Both the position numbers and the translations under genes were made by a program. Below are positions 46,744 through 56,346 of a stretch of 64,000 nucleotides of DNA, in pieces. The stretch covers positions 1-64,000 of the forward strand of contig PAPF01000026.1 of the NCBI GenBank assembly GCA_002708825.1. The letters are read 5' to 3'. This stretch comes from Phyllobacteriaceae bacterium. GTDB taxonomy: Bacteria; Pseudomonadota; Alphaproteobacteria; Rhizobiales; Rhizobiaceae. Every line of letters starts with the position of its first letter. Position 1 is the first letter of the stretch. The notes under the pieces were generated by a model that made no database searches, had not been told where the DNA came from, and worked only from the letters and a program-made list of their open reading frames with translations.

Positions 46744-46757
46744 TTGCAGTTTCGCAA
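46744..46757 (-). promoter_or_regulatory. NnrR box before nosR
   Basis: TTGCAGTTTCGCAA fits the TTG-N8-CAA consensus (TTGCA-N4-CGCAA). It is centred about 72 bases upstream of the nosR start in an AT-richer patch. It is the third such site in the denitrification block. Confidence 0.65.
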
Positions 46758-46802
46758 ACAAAACGGCGAAGCCACCCGGCCCGTTGTCCGGAGCCCCAGG
46801 TG

Positions 46803-47897
46803 TCAGGCCGTCGGAGCCTGTCCGCCGATGTCTGCCGGAGCGACCGACACGGTCTTGATGACCGCATGGACAGGAGCCCCCGGCGAGAGGCCCAGTGTGG
46901 CGACAGAGCGACGTGTAACGCGGGCCAGGACACGTCCCGCCGGTGTGTCGACGGCGACCATGGCGCCAGGACCTTCGCCTTCGCGGATTTCCGAGACGGT
47001 GCCGGCAAGGATGTTGAGCGCCGAAAGGCCCTCGGGCCGCTGGCGCGCGAGAATCACGTCATGGGCGGCGATGCGCACGCGCACGGTCTTGCCCGGCGCC
47101 TGGGGCAGGTGCGGCAGGAACAGCGCCATGCCGCCGGCTTCCAGTTCGCTCAACCCGTCGTCGTGGTGGCGCAGCACCCGTGCCTCGATCAGCGCTCCCG
47201 CCTCGCGCGAGCCGAGCGGCGTGACGGACGGATCGCCCAGCACGTCACCCGGCGGGCCCTGGCGCACCACCCGGCCCTCTTCGAGGGCAACGACGGTGGT
47301 CGCCAGCCGTGCGACTTCCGAGGCCGAATGGCTGACATAGAGGATCGGAACGGCGACCTCGTCGCGCAGCCGTTCGAAATAGGGCAGGATCTCCGCCTTG
47401 CGTGCCTCGTCGAGTGCCGCCAGCGGCTCGTCGGCCAGGATCATGCGCGGCGAACACAAGAGTGCCCGCCCGATAGCCACGCGCTGCTTCTCGCCGCCCG
47501 ACAGCAGGCCCGGCCGCCGGTCGAGCAGATGACCGATGCCCAGCATCTCGACCACGCGGGCGGTATCCTCGCGCCGCGCGCCGCGCGGTGCGAACCAGCG
47601 GCCATAGGCAAGGTTCTGGCGCACCGTCAGGTGCGGGAAAAGCCGACCCTCCTGGAAGACCGTGCCGATGCGCCGGCGGTGCGGCGGCAGCGCGATGCCG
47701 CGATCCGTGTCCAGGAGGATATCGTCGCCGAGCGCGATACGCCCTTGATCAGGCCGCAGCAGGCCGGCCACGGCCTTGACGATGGTCGACTTGCCCGAGC
47801 CGGAACGGCCGAACAGCACGGTGACGCCGTGCGGCGCCTCGAAGGAGGCGTCGAGCCGGAAGCCCTCGAAACGGTGTTTCAGCGTGACCGACAGCAT
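46803..47897 (-). CDS. modC: Molybdate ABC transporter ATP-binding protein ModC
   Basis: The 364-residue ATPase has Walker A GRSGSGKST at residues 30-38, LSGGEKQRVAIGRALL, Walker B MILADEPLAALD and a C-terminal molybdate-binding Mop domain (SALNILAGTVSEIREGEG onward). It energises molybdate uptake with ModA and ModB. The start overlaps the modB stop by one base (TGATG). An open frame running further upstream is antisense-free but belongs to modB in another frame. Confidence 0.95.
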   Translation of the reverse strand: MLSVTLKHRFEGFRLDASFEAPHGVTVLFGRSGSGKSTIVKAVAGLLRPDQGRIALGDDILLDTDRGIALPPHRRRIGTVFQEGRLFPHLTVRQNLAYGRWFAPRGARREDTARVVEMLGIGHLLDRRPGLLSGGEKQRVAIGRALLCSPRMILADEPLAALDEARKAEILPYFERLRDEVAVPILYVSHSASEVARLATTVVALEEGRVVRQGPPGDVLGDPSVTPLGSREAGALIEARVLRHHDDGLSELEAGGMALFLPHLPQAPGKTVRVRIAAHDVILARQRPEGLSALNILAGTVSEIREGEGPGAMVAVDTPAGRVLARVTRRSVATLGLSPGAPVHAVIKTVSVAPADIGGQAPTA

Positions 47898-48595
47898 CAG
47901 CCGCCCCCGACCCGCGCCGCCACCCGCCGTGCCACGAATTCCGAGAGCAGCAGCGCCGACATGGCGACGATGATGGCCACGATGACGAGACGGGCCGCCG
48001 AGGCCTCGCCGCCGGGCACCTGCAGGAAGGCATAGACGGCCGATGGCAGCGTCTGCGTCCGGCCGGGAATGTTGGAAACGAAGGTGATTGTGGCGCCGAA
48101 CTCGCCCATGGCCTTGGCGAAGGCGAGGATGGCCCCGGCGATGATGCCCGGCAGGATGAGCGGCAGCGTCACGGTCAGGAACACCCAGGCCCGCGACGCG
48201 CCGAGCGTGGCGCCAGCCTCCTCCAGTTTCGGGTCCACCGCCTCGATGGAAAGGCGGATGGCGCGCACCATCAGCGGAAACGCCATGATGGCCGCCGCCA
48301 GCACCGCGCCGGTCCAGCGGAAGGCGAAGACGATGCCGAACCATTGGTCGAGATACTGGCCGATGAAGCCCTTGCGGCCCATGGTCAGCAGAAGCAGGTA
48401 GCCGGTGACGACAGGCGGCAGGATCAGCGGCAGGTGGACGATCCCGTTGGCGATCTGCTTGCCGGGAAACTGCCAGCGGGCCAGCGCATGGGCCACGAGA
48501 ATGCCGAACGGCAGGCTGACCAGCGTCGCCACGCCTGCCACGCGCAGCGAGAGAGCCACCGCCTGCCATTCTTGCGGGGAAAGCCAGTCCGTCAC
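47897..48595 (-). CDS. modB: Molybdate ABC transporter permease ModB
   Basis: The 232-residue inner-membrane protein has about five helices and the contact loop EEAGATLGASRAWVFLTVTLPLI near residue 122, plus FAKAMGEFGATITFVSNIPGRTQTL typical of ModB. It is the membrane channel for molybdate import and lies four bases after modA. Confidence 0.95.
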   Translation of the reverse strand: MTDWLSPQEWQAVALSLRVAGVATLVSLPFGILVAHALARWQFPGKQIANGIVHLPLILPPVVTGYLLLLTMGRKGFIGQYLDQWFGIVFAFRWTGAVLAAAIMAFPLMVRAIRLSIEAVDPKLEEAGATLGASRAWVFLTVTLPLILPGIIAGAILAFAKAMGEFGATITFVSNIPGRTQTLPSAVYAFLQVPGGEASAARLVIVAIIVAMSALLLSEFVARRVAARVGGG

Positions 48596-48599
48596 GCGA

Positions 48600-49388
48600 T
48601 CACTTCAACACGCTGAATCCCTGTTGGATAAAGGCTGCCTTTGCCGTTTCCCCGGAAAGGGCCTCGAAAAAGGCCCTGCCGGCGGGATCGGCGGCGTCCT
48701 TCAGTAGAATTGCCGGATAGACGATCGGCGGATGGCTGTCAGCAGGAAAGGTGCCGGCGATGGTGACATTGTCGGAGGCCGCCGCATCCGTGGCATAGAC
48801 GATGCCGTAGGGCGCTTCGCCGGCGGCCACCAGTGACAGCGCCGCGCGCACATTGTCGGCCTGCGCGACCGACGGCGCGACCGCATCCCACAGGCCGAGC
48901 GTGGTGAGCGCGGCCTTGCCGTAAATGCCCGCCGGCACGGAATCGACCATGGCCATGGCAAGCCTGCCGTCACCCAGAAGGGCGGGCAGGTCGAGACCGG
49001 GCGCTATCGTGATACGTTCCGCATCCTTGCCATGGGCGATCAGCACCAGCGAATTGGCGAGGATGTCGCGCCGTCCTCCGTCGGCAACGAGACCGGCCTT
49101 TTCCACCTCGTCGGCCCAGGCCATGTTGGCGGATATGAAGATGTCGGCGGGAGCGCCGGCAATGATCTGCTTGGCCAGCGCGCTGGATCCGGCATAGGAG
49201 ATCGTCACCGTGTTGCCCGTCTGTACCTCCCACTGCGTGGAAAAGTCGTCCAGCGCGTTCTTCAGCGATGCGGCGGCGAAGACGGTCACGTCAGCGGCCC
49301 TGGCTGGCGCCTGCGCCGCAAGCCACAGGAGCGATGCCAGCGCCGCGATGGCCGCCCGCCGAAGCCTGGTTCCGATCGTCACCGGCAT
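48600..49388 (-). CDS. modA: Molybdate-binding periplasmic protein ModA
   Basis: The 262-residue protein has a signal peptide ending near residue 32 (APARA/ADVTVF) and the ModA pattern DVTVFAAASLKNALDD, SYAGSSALAKQI and GAPADIFISAN. It binds molybdate or tungstate in the periplasm. The ATG at 49388 is preceded by GAGGA. A ModE-like operator lies 26-51 bases upstream. Confidence 0.95.
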   Translation of the reverse strand: MPVTIGTRLRRAAIAALASLLWLAAQAPARAADVTVFAAASLKNALDDFSTQWEVQTGNTVTISYAGSSALAKQIIAGAPADIFISANMAWADEVEKAGLVADGGRRDILANSLVLIAHGKDAERITIAPGLDLPALLGDGRLAMAMVDSVPAGIYGKAALTTLGLWDAVAPSVAQADNVRAALSLVAAGEAPYGIVYATDAAASDNVTIAGTFPADSHPPIVYPAILLKDAADPAGRAFFEALSGETAKAAFIQQGFSVLK

Positions 49389-49413
49389 GTCTGTCCTCAC
49401 CCCTTTTGCGCAG

Positions 49414-49439
49414 GCAATATGTTCGGTGGGAAATATCGC
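49414..49439. promoter_or_regulatory. Putative ModE operator before modABC
   Basis: GCAATAT at 49414-49420 and ATATCGC at 49433-49439 form an inverted repeat with one mismatch across a 12-base spacer. This resembles ModE operators (AT-rich arms flanked by CG). It lies between modE and modA, where ModE with bound molybdate would repress modABC. Confidence 0.5.
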
Positions 49440-49463
49440 AAGGGATCGCGGGAGAGGCAAGCG

Positions 49464-49838
49464 TTATTTTTTGCCAGACATATCGCTAAGCATCGCCTGC
49501 AGCGTCGCGATCCGCCCGGCATTGGCAGCGGCGGTCTCGTCCTCGATGGCACGGTAGAGGGCAAGCACCTGCTCCCCGGCCGCCGTCAGGCTGGCGCCGC
49601 CGCCCGAGGTGCCGCCGCGCGAGCTTTCCACCAGCGGGTCGCGGAAAAAGCCGTTCATCGCCTCCACCAGGCTCCAGGCGCGCTTGTAACTCATGCCCAT
49701 GGCCCGACCCGCTGCCGCGATGGAGCCGGTCTCGCGGATGCGCTCCAGCAGGTCGGCCTTGCCGGGCCCGAGCATGGCATCGTCGCCGAACAGGATGCGC
49801 AGGCGCAGCCGGGGCGTATCGGTCTTGGTCTCGTCCAT
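49464..49838 (-). CDS. modE: ModE-type molybdate-responsive regulator (short form)
   Basis: The 124-residue protein matches the winged-helix N-terminal domain of ModE: LRLRILFGDDAMLGPGKADLLERIRETGSIAAAGRAMGMSYKRAWSLVEAMN, followed by GGTSGGGASLTAAGEQVL. The C-terminal Mop domains of full ModE are absent, a form common in alphaproteobacteria. It probably represses modABC, encoded directly downstream on the same strand. No ribosome site is evident before the ATG, so the start is less certain. Confidence 0.88.
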   Translation of the reverse strand: MDETKTDTPRLRLRILFGDDAMLGPGKADLLERIRETGSIAAAGRAMGMSYKRAWSLVEAMNGFFRDPLVESSRGGTSGGGASLTAAGEQVLALYRAIEDETAAANAGRIATLQAMLSDMSGKK

Positions 49839-49903
49839 GGAGGAGATATGGCAGCAAGCGTGCCCGCCGGGCAAGGCCCGGCCAGGCGGGCGGCCGTCTC
49901 GCA

Positions 49904-49931
49904 AAGCAAAAGGGGCGGCCGCAGCCGCCCC
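49904..49931 (-). terminator. Intrinsic terminator of katG
   Basis: Read on the minus strand, a perfect eight-base GGGGCGGC/GCCGCCCC stem with a four-base loop is followed by TTTTGC. It stands 26 bases after the katG stop codon and before modE. Confidence 0.8.
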
Positions 49932-49957
49932 TCGGCACCGTTCGTGTCTCGCGCCGG

Positions 49958-52177
<2,220 letters not shown>

Positions 52178-52369
52178 TCAACAGCGATGAGAAAGCGCGA
52201 AGGCACTCCACCTCTTGTCCGGTTCATCCTGGCTCCGGGGTCATGACACGGGAATGTCAGCCGGGCCGGGACGCGGTCCTCCGCGCGGCTTCAAGCTGCG
52301 GGAGATCAGACGGAATGCGGTTTCGGTTCCTCCTCATCTGAAACCATACCAAAGAGCGGCGATTAAATT

Positions 52370-52400
52370 AAGTTGTATTTCCTGATTGGAATGATAACTT
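52370..52400. promoter_or_regulatory. Putative OxyR operator between katG and oxyR
   Basis: An imperfect inverted repeat pairs AAGTTGTATTTCC (52370-52382) with GGAATGATAACTT (52388-52400), matching at 10 of 13 positions around TGATT. It lies in an AT-rich patch just upstream of the oxyR ATG and about 250 bases from katG. OxyR binding here could autoregulate oxyR; the katG-activating site may be elsewhere in the 271-base gap. Confidence 0.45.
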
Positions 52401-52406
52401 CAGCTT

Positions 52407-53372
52407 ATGAGAAACGTCACACTCAAGCAGTTCCGCTATTTCGAGGCGCTGGCCCGTCATGGCCATTTCGGGCGTGCGGCCGAGGCCTGTTCCATCTCGC
52501 AGCCCGCATTGTCGATGCAGATCAGGGAACTGGAGGAATCGCTGGGCACCGAGCTGTTCGAGCGCCATGCGCGCCAGATACGGCTGACCAGTTTCGGCGA
52601 GGAATTCGCCGTTCGCGTCCGGGAAATCCTGCGCTCGGTGGATGAACTGGGCGACCTGGCGCGCGCCTCGCGCGAACGTCTCGTGGGGCGCCTTCGCATC
52701 GGTGTCATTCCCACCATCGCGCCCTATCTCCTGCCATGCATCATTTCCGAACTGTCCCGCCTTAACGAAGGGCTGGAAATCCAGGTGCGCGAAACGCTGA
52801 CCTCGCGGCTCGTCGAGGAACTGGCGGCCGGGCGAATCGACACGGCCATCGTCGCGCTTCCCGTTTCGGAACCGTCGCTGACGGAAGTCGCGCTCTTTTC
52901 GGAAACCTTCGTGCTGGTCCGGCCGGCTGCCGACGCGGAAAAGCCGGTCCCCGACCGCGAGGGTCTGCGCGAGATGCGCCTGCTGCTTCTGGAAGAAGGT
53001 CATTGCTTCCGTGACCAGGCGCTCTCCTTTTGCAACCTGCACACCGCACGGCCGCGCGAACTGCTGGACGGAAGCGCGCTGTCCACGCTGGTGCAGATGG
53101 TCGGCGCGGGCATCGGCGTGACGCTGATCCCGGAGATGGCGGTTCCCGTCGAGACCGGATCGGCGGCTGTCTCCGTCGCCCGTTTCAGGGATCCGCAGCC
53201 CTCGCGCACCATCGGCATGATCTGGCGCAAGTCCAGCCCGCTGACCCGGCAGTTGCACCAGATCGCAGGGGCGGTGCGCCTGTGCGGGGAGGCGGCGCTG
53301 GAAAGGGTGCGCGCAACGGAGGACGCCAGGAGTGCAAGCCGGACGGCGCTGCGCCTTACGACCGCAGGGTGA
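52407..53372 (+). CDS. oxyR: OxyR hydrogen-peroxide sensor (LysR family)
   Basis: The 321-residue protein has a LysR winged helix at the N-terminus (LKQFRYFEALARHGHFGRAAEACSISQPALSMQI) and an effector domain. The peroxide-sensing cysteines are C200 and C209 in EEGHCFRDQALSFCN, nine residues apart as in characterised OxyR. Oxidation forms a disulfide that switches on katG and related genes. It ends 17 bases inside the 3' end of the convergent phosphorylase gene. Confidence 0.95.
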   Translation: MRNVTLKQFRYFEALARHGHFGRAAEACSISQPALSMQIRELEESLGTELFERHARQIRLTSFGEEFAVRVREILRSVDELGDLARASRERLVGRLRIGVIPTIAPYLLPCIISELSRLNEGLEIQVRETLTSRLVEELAAGRIDTAIVALPVSEPSLTEVALFSETFVLVRPAADAEKPVPDREGLREMRLLLLEEGHCFRDQALSFCNLHTARPRELLDGSALSTLVQMVGAGIGVTLIPEMAVPVETGSAAVSVARFRDPQPSRTIGMIWRKSSPLTRQLHQIAGAVRLCGEAALERVRATEDARSASRTALRLTTAG

Positions 53373-54864
53373 TGATCGCTTCGTGATTTTTCTGGACGAA
53401 GGCGAGGGCCTGGGCCAGTTCACCGACCGACTGCGAATGCAGCGTCAGGAGCGGTTGTCCCTCCTCGACCATGTCGCCGGCCCGTACATGCAGGTCGAGC
53501 CCTGCCGCCTTTTCCTCCGGTGCGCCGGCAAGGATCGCGGCGCGGGATAGAAGCCGGTTGTCGAAGGCGTTGACGCGGCCGGAGGTCTGCGCATGGACGG
53601 TCTGGCGATGGCGCGCGGACGGGGGCTCGGCCATGCCGCCCTGGGCGGCGCAGATCGCCTGGAATTTCTTCCAGGCGCGTCCGCTGGCCAGCGTCCGCTC
53701 GGCCAGGCCTTCGCCGCCGCCTTCCGCCGCCATTCCGGCCAGTTCCAGCAATGCACCGGCCAGCGTCACGGCTTTCGCCCGCAGATCATCCGGTGCCTCC
53801 GCCTCGTTGCGCAGCACCTGCAGCACGTCGCGTGCTTCCAGCGCGGGACCGATGCCCCGCCCGACCGGATGGGCGCCATTGGTCTTCAGCACGCGCACAT
53901 GCACTCCGAAACGCCGGGCGACATCCAGCAGCGTCCGGGACAGCGTTTCCGCATCCCCGGCACTGCGGATCTTCGCCGAGGGACCGACCGGCAGGTCGAT
54001 GACAAGGTGGGTCGCGCCCGCCGCGATCTTCTTGGAGAGCACGGAGGCGATGAGCTGGCCGTGACTGTCGACGCCGAGCGCCCGTTCGATCCGGATCAGG
54101 ATATCGTCGGCCGGGCTGAGATCCACCGCTCCGCCCCAGACGATGCAGCCGCCTTCGCTTTCCACCACCCGGCGCATGTGGTCCAGCGTCAGGTTCACCG
54201 GCGCCAGCGTTTCCATCATGTCGGCCGTGCCGGCGGGCGAGGTGATGGCGCGGGAGGATGTCTTGGGGATCATCAGGCCGCAGGCCGCCGCAATCGCGAC
54301 GACGATCGGTGTCGTCCGGTTGCCTGGAAGCCCGCCGACGCAGTGCTTGTCGGCGATGACGCCGGGCGGCCAGGTCATGCGCGCGCCGGTGTCGACCATG
54401 GCCCCGGTCATTGCCGCGATCTCGTCCGTGCCGAGGGGGCGGGCGGCGCAGGCGGTGACGAAGGCGGCAAGCTGGATGTCGGAATAGCGCCCGTCGACAA
54501 TGTCGCTGAGGATGGCTTCCATCGGCGCCGCGTCGAGCCTGTGACCGAAGACTTTCGCGCGCACATGCGACATGGAATCGATGGTCTCGTCCTTGCGGAT
54601 CGTGACCGGTCCTCCTTCTGTCGCCATGATGGCGTTCCACGCGGCTTCGGAAAGACCGGCCTCGTCCGGGCCGATCAGGGTGCCGGGAACGAGGTTGAGG
54701 CGCGCGGTGATGGCCTTGCCGCCATGGGTGACCAGCAGCCGGTCCGGCGCCGCAAGCCCCAGCGTCCGGCAGGCCGGGCTCGCGCGGTCGAGATAGACGA
54801 TCGCCTCCCCGGCGGCATCGATGCCGGGCCGTCTGAGCCTCAGTTCCACGTCCATCCCGGTCAT
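53356..54864 (-). CDS. Thymidine/AMP phosphorylase family protein (archaeal-type)
   Basis: The 502-residue protein has an N-terminal domain of about 85 residues that is typical of archaeal AMP phosphorylases and absent from bacterial DeoA. The phosphate-binding region reads DKHCVGGLPGNRTTPIV and resembles the archaeal GVPGNKTT form, not the bacterial GGVGDK form. Next comes KTSSRAITSPAGTADMMETL. Family members split nucleosides or nucleoside monophosphates with phosphate to a base and a ribose phosphate. No Rubisco or ribose-bisphosphate isomerase gene is nearby. The start is uncertain (54864 chosen; 54855 also possible). Confidence 0.88.
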   Translation of the reverse strand: MTGMDVELRLRRPGIDAAGEAIVYLDRASPACRTLGLAAPDRLLVTHGGKAITARLNLVPGTLIGPDEAGLSEAAWNAIMATEGGPVTIRKDETIDSMSHVRAKVFGHRLDAAPMEAILSDIVDGRYSDIQLAAFVTACAARPLGTDEIAAMTGAMVDTGARMTWPPGVIADKHCVGGLPGNRTTPIVVAIAAACGLMIPKTSSRAITSPAGTADMMETLAPVNLTLDHMRRVVESEGGCIVWGGAVDLSPADDILIRIERALGVDSHGQLIASVLSKKIAAGATHLVIDLPVGPSAKIRSAGDAETLSRTLLDVARRFGVHVRVLKTNGAHPVGRGIGPALEARDVLQVLRNEAEAPDDLRAKAVTLAGALLELAGMAAEGGGEGLAERTLASGRAWKKFQAICAAQGGMAEPPSARHRQTVHAQTSGRVNAFDNRLLSRAAILAGAPEEKAAGLDLHVRAGDMVEEGQPLLTLHSQSVGELAQALAFVQKNHEAIITLRS

Positions 54865-54953
54865 GCCTGTCGCCGCCAATGCCGATTCGGACCGGCAAGG
54901 TGTGGCCGTTCCCGTCTCCGGTCAAGCATGCCGGGCTGGACGCCGGCCCCTTC

Positions 54954-56324
54954 TCAGCCGAGCACGGCCTTCACCGCGTCGGCGGTTTTCGAAACCACCT
55001 CACCGGCTTCCGAGCGGGTCAGGCAGAGCGGTGGCGCGAAACCCAGTATGTCGCCCTGCGGCATGGCCCGGCCGATCACGCCGCGTTCCAGCAGCGCCGC
55101 GGCAACAGACGGCGTGATCTTGCGCGATGCATCGAAGAAGCGCCGGTCATCCTTGTCCTCGACGAATTCGACGGCGCAGAGCATGCCTTCGCCGCGCACG
55201 TCGCCCACATTCGGATGCCCGGCAAGCGCGTCCTTCATGGCCGCGTTGAACCAGGCGCCGGTCTCGCCGGCATTGGCCACCAGGTTGAGGCTGTCGATGA
55301 GCTTGAGGTTGGCGACGCCCGCCGCCGCGCCGATGGGATGGGCCGAATAGGTCCAGCCATGACCGATCGGGCCGTTCTCATCCGTGCCCCGTTCCAGCAC
55401 CGCCCAGACCTTGTCGGAGACGATGGAACCCGACAGCGGCGCATAGGCGGACGTCAGGCCCTTGGCGATGGTGATGATGTCCGGCCGGAGGCCGTAATGG
55501 GTGGAGCCGAACATGGTGCCGAGCCGGCCGAAGCCGGTCACCACCTCGTCGGCGATCAGCAGGATGTCATGCTTTTCCAGAACCGCCTGGATGGCCTCCC
55601 AGTAACCGTCCGGCGGCGGCACGATGCCGCCCGTGCCCTGCATCGGCTCGCCGATGAAGGCGGCGATGGTGTCGGCGCCCTCGCGTTCGATCAGCGCCTC
55701 CAGTTCGGCCGCGCAATGCGCGGTGAAGGCCTGCTCGTCCATCGAACGGTCGGCGCGGCGATAGAAATAGGGCGCTTCCGTGTGCAGCACCTGCGCCAGC
55801 GGCAGGTCGAACTTCTTGTGGAACAGGTCGAGGCCCGTCAGCGAGCCCGTCATCAGGCCGGAGCCGTGATAGCCGCGCCAGCGCGAGATGATCTTCTTCT
55901 TTTCCGGCCGTCCGAGGATGTTGTTGTAGTACCAGACCAGCTTGATGTTGGTCTCGTTCGCATCCGACCCGCCAAGCCCGAAATAGACCTTGGACATGTT
56001 CTCCGGCGCCCGGTCGATCACCATCTTGGCCAGCGTGATCGAGGCTTCCGTGCCATGGCCGACATAGGCGTGGTAATAGGCAAGCTCCTTCGCCTGCGCG
56101 GCGATGGCATCGGCGATCTCGGTGCGCCCGTAGCCGACATTGACGCAATAGAGGCCGGCAAAGGCATCCAGCAGCCGGTTGCCGTCGCGGTCCTCGATGA
56201 AGACGCCCGATCCGCCGGTTATGATGCGGTTCGGGCTGATCCCGCGCGCGTGCTGGGCGAGATGGGTGGACGGATGGAAGAAGTTTTCCCGGTCCCACTG
56301 GTCAAGCTGGTCGTTCTTCAGCAT
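54954..56324 (-). CDS. doeD: Class III aminotransferase of ectoine catabolism (DoeD-like)
   Basis: The 456-residue PLP enzyme has aspartate in LLIADEVVTGFGR near residue 259 and the Schiff-base lysine K288 in IITIAKGLTSAYAPLSG. In ectoine breakdown, DoeD removes the terminal amino group of L-2,4-diaminobutyrate, giving aspartate semialdehyde. Assignment rests on its neighbours: the DoeC-type dehydrogenase 22 bases upstream, an AsnC regulator, EutB/EutC and the ectoine hydrolase. The ATG at 56324 has AGGAA upstream. Confidence 0.85.
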   Translation of the reverse strand: MLKNDQLDQWDRENFFHPSTHLAQHARGISPNRIITGGSGVFIEDRDGNRLLDAFAGLYCVNVGYGRTEIADAIAAQAKELAYYHAYVGHGTEASITLAKMVIDRAPENMSKVYFGLGGSDANETNIKLVWYYNNILGRPEKKKIISRWRGYHGSGLMTGSLTGLDLFHKKFDLPLAQVLHTEAPYFYRRADRSMDEQAFTAHCAAELEALIEREGADTIAAFIGEPMQGTGGIVPPPDGYWEAIQAVLEKHDILLIADEVVTGFGRLGTMFGSTHYGLRPDIITIAKGLTSAYAPLSGSIVSDKVWAVLERGTDENGPIGHGWTYSAHPIGAAAGVANLKLIDSLNLVANAGETGAWFNAAMKDALAGHPNVGDVRGEGMLCAVEFVEDKDDRRFFDASRKITPSVAAALLERGVIGRAMPQGDILGFAPPLCLTRSEAGEVVSKTADAVKAVLG

Positions 56325-56346
56325 CGGTCTTTCCTTCCTGTTTCCG

